From the NCBI GenBank assembly GCA_903869265.1, contig CAIPYE010000001.1, forward strand, positions 310,001 through 374,000: a stretch of 64,000 bases of DNA, read 5' to 3'. This stretch comes from an uncultured delta proteobacterium. GTDB taxonomy: Bacteria > Desulfobacterota > Desulfobulbia > Desulfobulbales > Desulfurivibrionaceae. The notes below the pieces were generated by a model. It ran no database searches, was not told where the DNA came from, and saw nothing but the letters and a program-made list of their open reading frames with translations. Shown piece by piece: positions 34,292 through 45,399 of the stretch (position 1 is its first letter; every line of letters starts with the position of its first letter). The position numbers and the translations under genes were made by a program.

Positions 34292-35204
34292 GGATGTGCC
34301 GGTCATCGAGGTACAGGAACTGACCAAGTCATTCAACGGCAAGACCGTGGTGGACAAGCTCTCTTTACGAGTTGCTCCCGGCGAGATCTACGGTTTTCTC
34401 GGCCCCAACGGCAGCGGCAAGACCACGTTTATCCGCATGCTCTGCGGTCTGCTGCGGCCGGATTCCGGCACCGGCGTGTGTCTGGGTTTTGATATCCAGA
34501 AGGAGTCGGAGAAAATCAAGCCCCATGTCGGTTACATGGCCCAACGTTTCAGCCTGTATGAGGATCTCAGCGTCCTTGAAAACCTCAACTTCATGGGGAG
34601 GATTTACGGCCTGCAGCAGCTGAAAACCCTGGTTGATGAAAGCATCCAACGCATGGGGCTTGCCCGTTTTGCCAACCAACTCGCCGGTACCCTGTCCGGA
34701 GGCTGGAAACAGCGGTTGGCCCTGGCCACCTGCCTGCTCCATCAGCCCCGGCTCCTGCTGCTCGATGAGCCCACCGCCGGGGTTGACCCCAAAGCCCGGC
34801 GCGACTTCTGGGACGACATCTACCGGCTTTCCGAGCAGGGGGTCACTTCCCTGATCAGCACCCACTACATGGATGAGGCGGAGCGGTGCCATCGTCTAGC
34901 CTATCTCTCCTACGGCAAACTGCTTGCCGCGGGCACCGCCGATCAGGTCATTGCTGCTTCGGGGCTGACGAGCTGGTCGGTGTTCGGCAGCAATGTGCAC
35001 CGGCTGGCGGCAAGGCTCAAGGGGGTCGCCGGGGTGGAACAGGTGGTGCCTTTCGGCAACACCCTGCATGTCAGCGGCCACGATGCGGATAAACTTGCCC
35101 GGGGTTTACAGCCTTTTATGGCCGAGGAATACCGCTGGCAGAAAACCGAAGCCAACCTGGAAGAAGTTTTTATCAGCCTCATGCAAGACCGCGGGGTGCA
35201 ATGA
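34284..35204 (+). CDS. ABC-2 type transporter ATP-binding protein
   Basis: GPNGSGKTTFIRMLCGLL, LSGGWKQRLALATCLLHQPRLLLLDEPTAGVDP; ATG at 34284 overlaps the hlyD-like stop. Confidence 0.9.
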   Translation: MAEDVPVIEVQELTKSFNGKTVVDKLSLRVAPGEIYGFLGPNGSGKTTFIRMLCGLLRPDSGTGVCLGFDIQKESEKIKPHVGYMAQRFSLYEDLSVLENLNFMGRIYGLQQLKTLVDESIQRMGLARFANQLAGTLSGGWKQRLALATCLLHQPRLLLLDEPTAGVDPKARRDFWDDIYRLSEQGVTSLISTHYMDEAERCHRLAYLSYGKLLAAGTADQVIAASGLTSWSVFGSNVHRLAARLKGVAGVEQVVPFGNTLHVSGHDADKLARGLQPFMAEEYRWQKTEANLEEVFISLMQDRGVQ

Positions 35205-35205
35205 G

Positions 35206-36348
35206 GTGAAGGTTGCTGATATCTTTTCATTGCGGCGCTTCGGTGCCATCATCAGCAAGGAATTCATCCAGATGCGGCGGGACCGGGTGACCTTTGCGAT
35301 GATGATCGGCATCCCCATCATGCAGATGGTGGTTTTCGGTTTTGCCATCAATTCGGACCCCAAACACCTGCCCACCGTGATTGTCGCCGCCGACCACACC
35401 AGTTATTCCCGCTCCATTGTGTCCGCCATGCAGAACAGCGGTTATTTCCAGATCGTCAAGACCGTAGCGAGCGAAGCGGAGGCCGATCTGCTCATCGAGG
35501 AGGGCGAGGCCCAGTTCGTGGTCACCATCCCGGAGGGATTTTCCCGCCGCCTGGTGCGCGGCGAACAGCCGGCCCTGCTGCTCACCGCCGATGCCACCGA
35601 TCCCTCGGCCACCAGCAACGCCCTGGCCGCTTTCCGAATCTTTACTGAAACAGCCCTGAGCCGCGACCTCGATGGGCCATTGCGCTATCTGCGCCGCAGC
35701 GGGCCACCCCTGAATGTCGTTGTCCATGCCCGCTTCAACCCAGAGGGCATCATGCAGTACAATATCGTTCCCGGCCTGATGGGCGTGGTCCTGACCATGA
35801 CCCTGGTCATCATCACCGCCCTGGCCATCACCAGGGAGCGGGAACGCGGGACCATGGAAAACCTGCTCTCTACCCCGGTCAGACCCATGGAGGTGATGCT
35901 CGGCAAAATCGTTCCCTATATCATTGTCGGGTATCTGCAAATGAGCGTCATCCTGCTAGCCGCCCGGTATCTCTTTCATGTGCCGATCATGGGCAACCTG
36001 CTCCTGCTGCTCCTTGTCTCGCTGCCGTTTATCACCGCCAATCTCGGGGTCGGCCTGACCTTTTCCACCTTGGCCCGCAACCAGTTGCAGGCGGTGCAGA
36101 TGGCGTTTTTCTTTTTCCTGCCCTCGATCCTGCTCTCCGGCTTCATGTTCCCCTTCCGGGGCATGCCTCCCTGGGCCCAGCGGGTCGGCGAGGTGCTGCC
36201 CCTGACCCATTACCTGCGGATTGTCCGGGGCATCATCCTCAAAGGCAACACCCTGCCGCAGATTTTCCCCAACCTCTGGCCCATCGGCGTGTTTCTCTTG
36301 GTCGCCCTGACCGTCGGTCTCACCCGCTACCACCGCACCCTGGATTGA
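35206..36348 (+). CDS. ABC-2 type transporter permease (GTG start)
   Basis: ISKEFIQMRRDRVTFAMMIGIPIMQMVVFGFAIN and C-terminal TM block; GTG 2 nt after the ATPase stop. Confidence 0.85.
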   Translation: MKVADIFSLRRFGAIISKEFIQMRRDRVTFAMMIGIPIMQMVVFGFAINSDPKHLPTVIVAADHTSYSRSIVSAMQNSGYFQIVKTVASEAEADLLIEEGEAQFVVTIPEGFSRRLVRGEQPALLLTADATDPSATSNALAAFRIFTETALSRDLDGPLRYLRRSGPPLNVVVHARFNPEGIMQYNIVPGLMGVVLTMTLVIITALAITRERERGTMENLLSTPVRPMEVMLGKIVPYIIVGYLQMSVILLAARYLFHVPIMGNLLLLLLVSLPFITANLGVGLTFSTLARNQLQAVQMAFFFFLPSILLSGFMFPFRGMPPWAQRVGEVLPLTHYLRIVRGIILKGNTLPQIFPNLWPIGVFLLVALTVGLTRYHRTLD

Positions 36349-36453
36349 TGACCGCGACCTTTATGAGTATTCAACCATATCCAATAAATCTGTCCCACCT
36401 TTCCCCTGGCAGCATTGGACAGAAGAAACAGACCCCGAGAAGGTACCGCTGAA

Positions 36454-37158
36454 ATGGCTCAACCGCACACAGGCCCCAAACCGATTAAGAAGCGTCAACC
36501 GCGGGGGTTGCCCATCCTCCATGAGGACAAGGATATTCTCGTGGTCGCGAAACCGGCCGGGCTGCTGACCATCGGCACGGATCGGGAGAAGTCGAGAACC
36601 GCCCATTATCTGCTCAATGATTATGTCCGCAAGGGCGATCCGAAATCGCGCAACCGAGTGTATGTGGTCCATCGCCTGGACAAGGACACCTCCGGCATCC
36701 TGATTTTTGCCAAAAGCGAACCGGCCAAGAAATTCCTACAGGAGCATTGGGAGGATACGGACAAGCATTATCTGGCCATCGTCCACGGACGGCTGAGCCC
36801 CAAGGAGGGAACGATCACCTCCTACCTGGCCGAGAATGCGGCGCAGAAGGTCTACTCGACCCCGGACCCTGCCAAGGGTAAGCTTTCCCATACGGAATAC
36901 AAGGTATTGCGAGAGAGCAAGGGACTCAGCCTGGTGGAAATCCATCTCCTCACCGGCCGCAAGCACCAGATCCGGGTGCATTTCGCGGAAAAAGGGCATC
37001 CCGTGGCAGGGGACAAAAAATACGGAAACACCCCGCTGGCCTGCAAACACCTCGCTCTCCATGCCCGGTCCATATCCTTTATCCACCCTTACAGCGGTGA
37101 GCAAATGCGCTTTGAGCTCGGGATGCCGGAGGAATTTGTCCGGCTGCTCGGGAAATAG
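36454..37158 (+). CDS. RluA-family RNA pseudouridine synthase
   Basis: VVHRLDKDTSGILIFAKS catalytic motif; RKHQIRVHFAEKGHPVAGDKKYG. Confidence 0.9.
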   Translation: MAQPHTGPKPIKKRQPRGLPILHEDKDILVVAKPAGLLTIGTDREKSRTAHYLLNDYVRKGDPKSRNRVYVVHRLDKDTSGILIFAKSEPAKKFLQEHWEDTDKHYLAIVHGRLSPKEGTITSYLAENAAQKVYSTPDPAKGKLSHTEYKVLRESKGLSLVEIHLLTGRKHQIRVHFAEKGHPVAGDKKYGNTPLACKHLALHARSISFIHPYSGEQMRFELGMPEEFVRLLGK

Positions 37159-37218
37159 CAACTGCGGTGGTGGTTGGTTGGCCAGACACAACCAATCGTC
37201 TCCCCGGGGCAAAAATAA

Positions 37219-37279
37219 CATATCCCTCTGAATTCGATGGGAAATATGGCCAAAACGGTCAGGTTATAGTTTGGTTAGG
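37219..37279 (+). repeat. Short dispersed repeat, copy 2 of 3
   Basis: CATATCCCTCTGAATTCGATGGGAAATATGGCCAAAACGGTCAGGTTATAGTTTGGTTAGG resembles 40431-40490. Confidence 0.6.
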
Positions 37280-37401
37280 ATTGCTGGATATAAAAATCTT
37301 TCTCTGATAGATTGACTCCAATCATCCGTTCAGGCCGTTTTGATCCGGTTGGCGGCAATTGAGTATTGTGTCCCCGGAATTCCAAAAGAAGGAGTTTGCC
37401 A

Positions 37402-38712
37402 ATGAACTTTCTTTCCGAGCAAAACAGGCTCGCCGCCGCCCGCAGGCTCTTTGCCCATGTCGGAGAGTTGATCAATGCCCGTTTTTCCGTGCGCCTCTGG
37501 GATGGCACGATGATCCCACTGGGCACGAATGTCGATACCGATTTCTTTATCGCCGTCAATACGCCGGAGGTTATCGGCTCGCTCCTGCGGCGCCCCACCG
37601 CAGAAAACCTCCTTCTCCACTACGCCAAAGGGCACCTGGAAATCCACGGCGACCTGATTGATTTCATTGCCGTGGCCCGGGAGAAGAAGCCCAGAAACAC
37701 ACTGAAGAAAATGAACAGGCTCTTTCTGTTGGGGTCAGCCCTGCCGCTTCTCTTGACCTTTGGCCGGAAAGCAGAGGTTCAGCATAAATACCGGCATGAG
37801 GAGACAGGCCGTCAGGAGTCGAAGCGGGACAACAAGGAATTCATCCAGTTCCACTACGACATCAGCAACGATTTCTACAGCCTTTTCCTCGGCGCGGAAA
37901 TGCTCTATTCCTGCGGCTATTTCACCCATCCGGACAATTCCCTGGACCAGGCCCAGCAGGATAAGCTTGAAATGATCTGCCGGAAACTGCGTCTGCAGGA
38001 GGGGGAGAAACTGCTCGATATCGGCTGCGGCTGGGGAGGTCTTGTCTGTTATGCCGCGAAGAACTACGGAGTCAGGGCGCATGGCATCACCCTTTCTGCA
38101 AAGCAGCTGGAATATGCCCAGGAAAAGATAAAGCGGCTCGGCCTTGCGGATCGGGTCACGGTGGAGCTGAGGGACTATGCAACCGTTGAGGGCACCTATG
38201 ACAAGATCGCCAGCATCGGCATGTTCGAGCACATCGGCATTGCCAACATGCCGAAATATTTTACAAAAATCAATTCTCTCCTCCGGGACCGGGGCATTCT
38301 CCTCAACCACGGGATCTCCCGCCGCGCCAAACCCACCCGTCGCGCGGTCCGCAAGATCAGCCCCGAGCGCCGCCTGATCCTGAAATATATCTTTCCGGGA
38401 AGCGAGCTGGACAATGTGGGGCACACGGCCGAGGTGCTTGAAATCTGCGGCTTCGAGGTGCACGATGTGGAGGCCTGGCGCGAGCATTATGCCCTGACCG
38501 CCGCCCATTGGTACCGTAACCTCATGGCCAGAAAAGAAGAAGCGCTCGGTTTCGTGGGCGCGGAGAAACTTCGGATGTGGGCGCTCTACCTGGTCGGCGT
38601 ATCCATCGGCTTTGCCGACGGCTCGATCGGCATCTGCCAGGTGGTTGCCACCAAGCATGTCGCCAAAGGCCCCTCCGGCCTGCCTCTTACCAGGGCGGAT
38701 TTGTACAGATGA
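37402..38712 (+). CDS. cfa: Cyclopropane-fatty-acyl-phospholipid synthase
   Basis: FHYDISNDFYSLFLGAEMLYSCGYF, KLLDIGCGWGGLVCYAAKNYGVRAHGITLSAKQLEYAQ, SIGMFEHIG. Confidence 0.92.
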   Translation: MNFLSEQNRLAAARRLFAHVGELINARFSVRLWDGTMIPLGTNVDTDFFIAVNTPEVIGSLLRRPTAENLLLHYAKGHLEIHGDLIDFIAVAREKKPRNTLKKMNRLFLLGSALPLLLTFGRKAEVQHKYRHEETGRQESKRDNKEFIQFHYDISNDFYSLFLGAEMLYSCGYFTHPDNSLDQAQQDKLEMICRKLRLQEGEKLLDIGCGWGGLVCYAAKNYGVRAHGITLSAKQLEYAQEKIKRLGLADRVTVELRDYATVEGTYDKIASIGMFEHIGIANMPKYFTKINSLLRDRGILLNHGISRRAKPTRRAVRKISPERRLILKYIFPGSELDNVGHTAEVLEICGFEVHDVEAWREHYALTAAHWYRNLMARKEEALGFVGAEKLRMWALYLVGVSIGFADGSIGICQVVATKHVAKGPSGLPLTRADLYR

Positions 38713-38763
38713 CCGGCCGATCATTTTTTCGAATCCCGCGTTTCTTCTCGCAGGCCTGACCCC

Positions 38764-38835
38764 GTGCAATCGCTTTGGCCGCAAAAAGACAAGCATTCCC
38801 TGGCCGTCATCCACGGACGGCTGCTCGGTAAATAG
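38764..38835 (+). pseudogene. Internally deleted remnant of an RluA-type pseudouridine synthase gene
   Basis: VQSLWPQKDKHSLAVIHGRLLGK* matches the intact gene's LQEHWEDTDKHYLAIVHGRL joined to RLLGK*, plus shared post-stop TAGCAACTG. Confidence 0.7.
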
Positions 38836-39001
38836 CAACTGTGGGTATGCGCAATCCAGCGGCGACTTGTCTGGTGACATCTTGCCCCTGGTGAATGCGG
38901 CATCGACGCCCCAGACCAAGACGAAAAAAACTCAAATGAGTAAGACGTTCTCGAAATCTGCCTAAGAGGGAACCGTGAGCGAATGCTCCCGTTGTGTTCA
39001 A

Positions 39002-39076
39002 TGGTGGGCGATACTGGGATCGAACCAGTGACCCCTGCCGTGTGAAGGCAGTGCTCTCCCGCTGAGCTAATCGCCC
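39002..39076 (-). tRNA. tRNA-Val (anticodon CAC)
   Basis: Minus strand GGGCGATTAGCTCAGCGGGAGAGCACTGCCTTCACACGGCAGGGGTCACTGGTTCGATCCCAGTATCGCCCACCA folds as a cloverleaf; loop TTCACAC; CCA encoded. Confidence 0.93.
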
Positions 39077-39198
39077 TGATGTTTTGTTGTATTATAGTAC
39101 ATTCCGCCGCCATCAACAATCAAACGTTGCTGCCGCAGAGCTACGTTCGGTTTTGCGGGAAAAAACCGGGCTCCGTCCCCATTTTGTGGAGGTGAGAC

Positions 39199-39444
39199 GT
39201 GTCAGAGAAGAAAATTATCGGCCTGCGCGAAGAAGGAGTCGATGTCCCGTACGAGCGGCTCGACCCGGAAACATTGCGGAATGTGATCGAGGAGTTTGTG
39301 ACAAGAGACGGGTCGGATTGGGGGGAGGCCGGCGGTACGCTGGAGGAGAAGGTCGGCCAGGTCATGCAGCAACTGCGAAGCCGGAAGATTAAGATCGTTT
39401 TTGAGCTGAATTCGCAAACAGCGAATATTGTCGTCAACCGCTGA
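39199..39444 (+). CDS. YheU family protein
   Basis: VPYERLDPETLRNVIEEFVTRDGSDWGEAGGTLEEKVGQVMQQLRSRKIKIVFELNSQTANIV. Confidence 0.85.
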   Translation: MSEKKIIGLREEGVDVPYERLDPETLRNVIEEFVTRDGSDWGEAGGTLEEKVGQVMQQLRSRKIKIVFELNSQTANIVVNR

Positions 39445-39560
39445 ATCGCGGCTGATCCACTTTACAACCAAACGCCTAGTGTGGGATTCAAGGCAGGAGT
39501 CGTTTCCCATACAAGACATACGAGGTTGCATGTGACATCTCCCTCTTCCCCCGTCCTATT

Positions 39561-40397
39561 ATGTCCCTGATCGGTCTGTGGCTGGAAAGCCTGCTCACTC
39601 CCTGTCCCCGCTATCTCAGGCGGATGGGTTTTCTCCGTGAACAGCTGGCCATCGAAGCCCGTTACCAACGCAACCGCGCCAGCTGGGAGCCGCACCTTGC
39701 CAGCAGTCGCGCCGCCATCCTCGCTGCGGTCGATTCCTGCACCCAACACCGCACCGCCCTGATCCTGGGGGGTGGCCTGATCAACGACGTGCCCCTGGCC
39801 GAGCTGGCCGGTCGTTTCCAGCAGGTGGTCCTGGCCGATATCCTGCACCTGCCCCGCAACCGTCGCCGGGCCGAAGCCACGGCCCCCAACATCACCTGCC
39901 TTGATTTCGACTGCACCGGAGCGGTGGAGAAACTGTACCAGGCAAGCAATGGACTGGACGACGAACCGGCGATAGCCCTTTTCCGTCAAGCCTCCCCCAC
40001 CCTGCCCGCCGCTCTCGCCTCGGGCTGCGACCTCACCGTCTCCGTGAATCTTGCCTCCCAGCTCGGCTACCTGCCAGCCAAGTGGCTGGAGAAAGGGCGT
40101 CCCAGGAACGAGGAGTTTTCCCTGCACCTCCGGAGGGCTGCGGCGCTTCGGCACCTCGAATGGCTACAGGGGCTGCCCGGAGTGCGGCTTCTTATTGGAG
40201 ACCGCGCCCTGGTGGTACGGGGATTGGATGAAAGCGAGGTGGAACGGGAGGTTATTCTGGGGGAGGGGGATCTGGAGTGCCCATGTGACACCTGGGTTTG
40301 GAGATTCGCCCCAGCCCCGGAATGGGATCGCCGCCACCATCTGGAACTTGAGGTTGGCGCCTATGTTTGGGGGGGGTCGGGCCTTTCGGTCGGATGA
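39561..40397 (+). CDS. Conserved hypothetical protein
   Basis: 278 aa ORF with Rossmann-like ALILGGGLINDVPLAELAGRFQQVVLADI. Confidence 0.65.
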   Translation: MSLIGLWLESLLTPCPRYLRRMGFLREQLAIEARYQRNRASWEPHLASSRAAILAAVDSCTQHRTALILGGGLINDVPLAELAGRFQQVVLADILHLPRNRRRAEATAPNITCLDFDCTGAVEKLYQASNGLDDEPAIALFRQASPTLPAALASGCDLTVSVNLASQLGYLPAKWLEKGRPRNEEFSLHLRRAAALRHLEWLQGLPGVRLLIGDRALVVRGLDESEVEREVILGEGDLECPCDTWVWRFAPAPEWDRRHHLELEVGAYVWGGSGLSVG

Positions 40398-40430
40398 TGA
40401 TATTAAATAAAACTGAAGAAAACAAAATGA

Positions 40431-40556
40431 CATATCCCTATGAATTTAATTGCAAATATGATCAAATGGTCGGGCAATATTCCGTTAGGGTTTTTCGGCG
40501 GTCATGCACTGCGTGGCTAGTCATGACCCTAAAACAAATCTGTCCCGCTTGCCCCT
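40431..40556 (+). repeat. Short dispersed repeat, copy 3 of 3, with hairpin at 40500-40528
   Basis: CATATCCCTATGAATTTAATTGCAAATATGATCAAATGGTCGGGCAATATTCCGTTAGGG then GGTCATG-15 nt-CATGACC; immediately upstream of hsdR. Confidence 0.6.
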
Positions 40557-40571
40557 AGGAGCAGTTTGCAA

Positions 40572-42905
40572 ATGGACAAAAAAGAACTCAGCGAAATAGA
40601 TATCTGCGATTTGTGCATCACGCCTGCCCTTAAAGATGCTGGCTGGGATCAAATCAAACAGATCAGACGCGAGGTTACTCTCACTCCCGGCCCTGTTATT
40701 GTTAGGGGCAACATGTCGTCGCGCAATAAGAAGAAAAAGAAATTCGCCGACTATGTCCTTTATTGGGAACCCGGCGTTCCTGTCGCAATAATCGAAGCCA
40801 AAGACAACAAACACACCGTTAGCCACGGTATGCAGCAAGCCCTGGGCTATGCAGAAATACTCGAAGTCCCCAGCGCTTTTAGTTCCAATGGCGACGCCTT
40901 TGCTTCCCACAATAAGGTTCCAGCCGCCGACGAAGATATCGAAACTCAGTTTCCGCTTGAGCAATTCCCAACACCGCAAACATTATGGCAACGCTATAAA
41001 ACATTTCGCGGTATCGAAGATGATGCCGATGAACTCTTAGCCCAGCCCTACCACACAGACAGTTCCGGCAAAGAGCCCCGATACTATCAGGTCGAGGCAA
41101 TCAATCGGGTTATGGAAGCGGTGGCCCGGGGCCAAAGACGCATCCTGCTGGTCATGGCCACCGGTACCGGCAAGACCTACACCACCTTTCAAATAATCTG
41201 GCGGCTCTGGAAGGCCAAGGCCGTCAAACGCATCCTCTTTTTAGTCGACCGCAATATCCTGGCCGACCAAACCCTGGTCAACGACTTCAAGCCCTTCGGC
41301 TCGGTCATGGCCAAGGTCAAAAACCGCAAGATCGACCCGTCCTACGAAATCCATCTCGCCCTCTATCAAGCCATCACCGGCCCGGACGAAGTGGATAAAA
41401 TCTTCAAAAACGTCTCCCGCGATTTCTTCGACCTGATCATCATCGATGAGTGCCACCGGGGCAGCGCTGCCGATGATTCAGCCTGGCGCGAAATCCTCGA
41501 ATACTTCTCCGGTGCTATCCAGCTCGGCATGACCGCCACCCCCAAGGAAACCAAATACGTTTCCAATCTCACCTATTTTGGCGAGCCAGTTTACACCTAC
41601 AGCTTAAAGCAGGGGATTGAAGACGGCTTTCTCGCCCCCTATAAAGTTATCCGCATCGATATTGACAAAGACATCTACGGCTGGACACCGCCCCCCGGCA
41701 TGGTCGATGACCTGGGCAAGGAGATCGAGGATCGCACCTATAACCAGAAAGACATGGACCGCATCCTCGTCCTCAACCAGCGCACCAAGCTGGTGGCCAG
41801 GCGGGTCATGCAATTACTCAAAGCAACCGATCCCTTCGCCAAGACCATTATCTTCTGTGAAGATATCGACCACGCCGAACGGATGCGGGTCGCCATTGTC
41901 AATGCTGCCGGGCAAATCGCCATCGATAATCCCAAATACGTCATGCGCATCACCGGCGATAGTGTCGAGGGCAAGGCCGAGCTCGATAACTTCATCGACC
42001 CGGAATCCACCTACCCGGTCATCGCCACCACCTCGGAGCTCATGTCCACCGGGGTCGATGCCAAGACCTGCAAGGTCATCGTTCTGGACAAGAACATCAA
42101 CTCCATGACCATGTTCAAGCAGATCATCGGCCGCGGCACCAGGATCGACGAGGAACAGAACAAGTATTACTTCACCATCATGGATTTCAAGAAGGCCACC
42201 GAATTGTTCAGGGATGATGATTTCGATGGCCCACCCATTGTCATCTATGAGCCCGGCCCGAATGATCCGCCGGTCCCGCCTGATCCACCACCTTATGAGC
42301 CAGAGCCCCCTGTCGACCCTCCGGGGACCGGCGAGAGCAAGAAAGTCTACATCAGCGGCGTATCAGCCAGGATCATTGCCGAGCGCATTGAATACCTCGG
42401 CCCGGACGGTACCCTGATCACCGAGTCATACCGCGATTTCACCCGCAAGCAGATCAAGTCTGAGTTCGCTTCTTTGGACGAATTTCTTCAGCGCTGGAAC
42501 ACCGCCAATAAAAAGCAGGCCATCCTCGAACTCCTGGAAGATCACGGCATCGTTTTCGACAATCTTGCCGAAGAGGTCGGCAAAGACTATGGCGACTTTG
42601 ACCTTATCTGCCATATCGCTTATGATCAGCCGCCGCTCACCCGAAAAGAGCGGGCCAATAATGTCAAGAAGCGCAACTACTTCACCAGGTACGGCGAGCA
42701 GGCCCGAATGATCCTCACCGCGCTTCTCGACAAATACGCCGATGAAGGCATTCGCACCATTGAAAATGCCAAGGTCCTCAAACTCAAACCATTCAGCGAC
42801 ATCGGCACCCCCATGGAAATTATCAATGAGGTTTTTGGCGGCAAAGAGAGTTATGAAACTGCCATCCAGGAACTGGAGCAAGAGTTGTTTAAGGAGTACG
42901 CATGA
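40572..42905 (+). CDS. hsdR: Type I restriction endonuclease subunit R
   Basis: N-terminal nuclease-like segment VAIIEAKD, helicase motifs [39 protein letters not shown]. Confidence 0.93.
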   Translation: MDKKELSEIDICDLCITPALKDAGWDQIKQIRREVTLTPGPVIVRGNMSSRNKKKKKFADYVLYWEPGVPVAIIEAKDNKHTVSHGMQQALGYAEILEVPSAFSSNGDAFASHNKVPAADEDIETQFPLEQFPTPQTLWQRYKTFRGIEDDADELLAQPYHTDSSGKEPRYYQVEAINRVMEAVARGQRRILLVMATGTGKTYTTFQIIWRLWKAKAVKRILFLVDRNILADQTLVNDFKPFGSVMAKVKNRKIDPSYEIHLALYQAITGPDEVDKIFKNVSRDFFDLIIIDECHRGSAADDSAWREILEYFSGAIQLGMTATPKETKYVSNLTYFGEPVYTYSLKQGIEDGFLAPYKVIRIDIDKDIYGWTPPPGMVDDLGKEIEDRTYNQKDMDRILVLNQRTKLVARRVMQLLKATDPFAKTIIFCEDIDHAERMRVAIVNAAGQIAIDNPKYVMRITGDSVEGKAELDNFIDPESTYPVIATTSELMSTGVDAKTCKVIVLDKNINSMTMFKQIIGRGTRIDEEQNKYYFTIMDFKKATELFRDDDFDGPPIVIYEPGPNDPPVPPDPPPYEPEPPVDPPGTGESKKVYISGVSARIIAERIEYLGPDGTLITESYRDFTRKQIKSEFASLDEFLQRWNTANKKQAILELLEDHGIVFDNLAEEVGKDYGDFDLICHIAYDQPPLTRKERANNVKKRNYFTRYGEQARMILTALLDKYADEGIRTIENAKVLKLKPFSDIGTPMEIINEVFGGKESYETAIQELEQELFKEYA

Positions 42906-44377
42906 GTAACGTTTCCGGCATCATCAAATCCATCCAGGACATCATGCGCAAGGATGTCGGTGTCGATGGCGATGCCCAGCGCATCAGTCAGTTGGTCTGG
43001 ATGTTTTTTCTGAAAATCTTTGACGACCGCGAAGCCGAGCTGGAACTTCTTGAAGATGATTATAAATCCCCATTACCGGCTCATCTCCGTTGGCGGGCTT
43101 GGGCCAAAGACTCGGAAGGGATGACCGGTGACGAGTTGTCCGATTTTGTTAACCTCCAGCTCTTCCCGACCCTGAAAAACAAACTCAACACCCTGGGGCC
43201 AAGCGGCAAACGGGCGCTGGTGGTGAAAGACGTCTTTGAAGACGCCTACAACTACATGAAATCCGGCACCCTGATGCGCCAGGTGATCAACAAGATCTGC
43301 GAGATCAACTTCAACACCAAGGAAGACCGCCATACCTTCGGCTCCATTTACGAACAAATCCTTAAAGACCTGCAAAGCGCCGGCAATGCCGGGGAGTTCT
43401 ACACCCCACGGGCCGTCACCAAATTTATCGTCGACCGGGTCGCCCCGCAATTAGAGGAAACCGTGCTCGACCCGGCCTGCGGCACCGGCGGCTTTTTGTC
43501 CTGCACCATCGAACACAAGCGCAAAAACTATGTGAAATCGGCAGCGGATGAAGAGACCTTGCAAGCCACGATCAACGGGGTCGAAAAAAAGTCCATGCCC
43601 CATATGCTCTGCGTCACCAACATGATCCTGCACGGCATCGACATTCCGACCAACATCAAGCACGACAATACCCTGAGCCGCCCGTTGCGGGACTACACCA
43701 ACAAAGACCGGGTCAAGGTCATCGTTACCAACCCGCCCTTCGGCGGCATGGAAGAAGACGGCATCGAAAACAACTTCCCGGCCACCTTCCGCACCCGAGA
43801 AACCGCCGATCTCTTCATGACCCTGATCATCCACCTGCTCAAAGACCAGGGCCGGGCCGCCGTGGTCCTGCCCGACGGCTTTTTCTTTGGCGAGGGCATG
43901 AAAACCCGGCTCAAGGAAAAGCTCCTGGCCGAGTGCAACCTGCACACCATTGTCCGCTTGCCCAACGGCGTCTTCAACCCCTACACCGGCATCAAGACCA
44001 ACCTGCTCTTTTTCACCAAGGGCCAGCCCACCGAGCAGATCTGGTATTACGAACATCCCTACCCGGCAGGCGTGGTCAGCTACAACAAAACCAAGCCCAT
44101 GCGCTTTGAGGAGTTTCAGCCGGAGATTGATTGGTGGGGCAGCGAGGCGGACGGCTTTGCCGCCAGGGTCGAAACCGAGCAGGCCTGGAAGGTTTCGATT
44201 GAGGAGGTCAGAGCTCGCAACTACAATCTTGATCTCAAGAACCCCCATGTCGCTGAACAGATCAGCCACGATCCCGATGAGTTGCTGGCCAAGTATGCCA
44301 GGCAACAGGCCGAGGTGGCGGCGATCCGCGAGGCCTTGAAGAAGGAACTCATGGGCTGTCTGGGGAAGGGGAAATGA
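42902..44377 (+). CDS. hsdM: Type I R-M DNA methyltransferase subunit M
   Basis: [34 protein letters not shown]. Confidence 0.95.
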   Translation: MSNVSGIIKSIQDIMRKDVGVDGDAQRISQLVWMFFLKIFDDREAELELLEDDYKSPLPAHLRWRAWAKDSEGMTGDELSDFVNLQLFPTLKNKLNTLGPSGKRALVVKDVFEDAYNYMKSGTLMRQVINKICEINFNTKEDRHTFGSIYEQILKDLQSAGNAGEFYTPRAVTKFIVDRVAPQLEETVLDPACGTGGFLSCTIEHKRKNYVKSAADEETLQATINGVEKKSMPHMLCVTNMILHGIDIPTNIKHDNTLSRPLRDYTNKDRVKVIVTNPPFGGMEEDGIENNFPATFRTRETADLFMTLIIHLLKDQGRAAVVLPDGFFFGEGMKTRLKEKLLAECNLHTIVRLPNGVFNPYTGIKTNLLFFTKGQPTEQIWYYEHPYPAGVVSYNKTKPMRFEEFQPEIDWWGSEADGFAARVETEQAWKVSIEEVRARNYNLDLKNPHVAEQISHDPDELLAKYARQQAEVAAIREALKKELMGCLGKGK

Positions 44378-45399
44378 AAAAAACGGAATTGAGCATGGAC
44401 AACCAAGGTCATCCCACCCAGGGTGAGATTATTATCTATAAGTCCGCTGACGGCCGGGCCGGGCTCGACGTGCATCTGGCCGATGAAACCGTCTGGCTGA
44501 GCCAGACCCAGATGGTTGAGCTTTTCCAAAGAGATCAGTCCGTCATCTCCCGTCATCTCCGCAATGTTTTCAAGGAAGGAGAATTGGCCGAAGAAAGCAA
44601 TATGCAAAAAATGCATATTGCAAATTCAGATAAACCGGTCGCCTTCTATAATCTTGACGTCATTATTTCCGTCGGCTACCGGGTCAAGTCGCCACGCGGC
44701 ACCCAATTTCGCATTTGGGCCACCAATGTTCTCAAGCAACATCTCATCCAGGGCTATACCACCAACGAGAGACGCTTGGCAGAAAAGGGACTCTCCGAGA
44801 TGGAGCAAACCCTCGCCCTCCTCTCCCGCACCCTGCAAAGCCATGAACTGGTGACGGACGAAGGCAAGGCGGTATTGGAAGTGGTTGGCCGCTACGCCAG
44901 GTCCTGGTCGCTGCTCCTGCAATACGATGAAGACCGGCTGGAACTTCCCGGCGAGCGTCACCCGTTACAGCGCCCCCTGGACTATGCGCGAACCGGTCAG
45001 GCCATTATCGCCCTCAAGGGTGATCTGCTGGCCCGGAGCGAGGCGACCGATCTCTTCGGTCAGGAATGGCAACATGGACTGCAGGCCATTCTCGGCAACC
45101 TCGACCAGACCTTCGGCGGTCGGGATCTCTACCCCAGCGTCGAGGAAAAGGCGGCCCACCTGCTCTACTTTATCATCAAGGACCACCCGTTCAGCGATGG
45201 CAACAAACGCATCGGGTCTTTCCTCTTTCTGCTCTTCCTGCGGGAAAACCAGTTGCTTGATAGCTCCGGCTTCAACGATACCGCCCTTGTCGCCCTGGCC
45301 CTGCTGATTGCCGAAAGCGATCCAAGGCAAAAGGATCTCCTGATCCGTCTGACCGTGAATTTGCTGGCTCCAAACGGAAACAAGGTGATCCCGTCATGA
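44374..45399 (+). CDS. RhuM-Fic fusion protein
   Basis: RhuM-type N-terminus (TVWLSQTQMVELFQRDQSVISRHLRNVFKEGEL...NLDVIISVGYRVKSPRGTQFRIWATNVLKQHLIQGY) and C-terminal Fic motif HPFSDGNKRIGSFLF. Confidence 0.88.
   Translation: MKKTELSMDNQGHPTQGEIIIYKSADGRAGLDVHLADETVWLSQTQMVELFQRDQSVISRHLRNVFKEGELAEESNMQKMHIANSDKPVAFYNLDVIISVGYRVKSPRGTQFRIWATNVLKQHLIQGYTTNERRLAEKGLSEMEQTLALLSRTLQSHELVTDEGKAVLEVVGRYARSWSLLLQYDEDRLELPGERHPLQRPLDYARTGQAIIALKGDLLARSEATDLFGQEWQHGLQAILGNLDQTFGGRDLYPSVEEKAAHLLYFIIKDHPFSDGNKRIGSFLFLLFLRENQLLDSSGFNDTALVALALLIAESDPRQKDLLIRLTVNLLAPNGNKVIPS

Noticed and set aside
37735-38919. 394-aa minus-strand ORF
   Set aside because: Antisense to cfa and the pseudogene remnant.
38721-39119. 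132-aa minus-strand ORF
   Set aside because: Partly a translation of the tRNA-Val gene (AISSAGEHCLHTAGVTGSIPVSPT).
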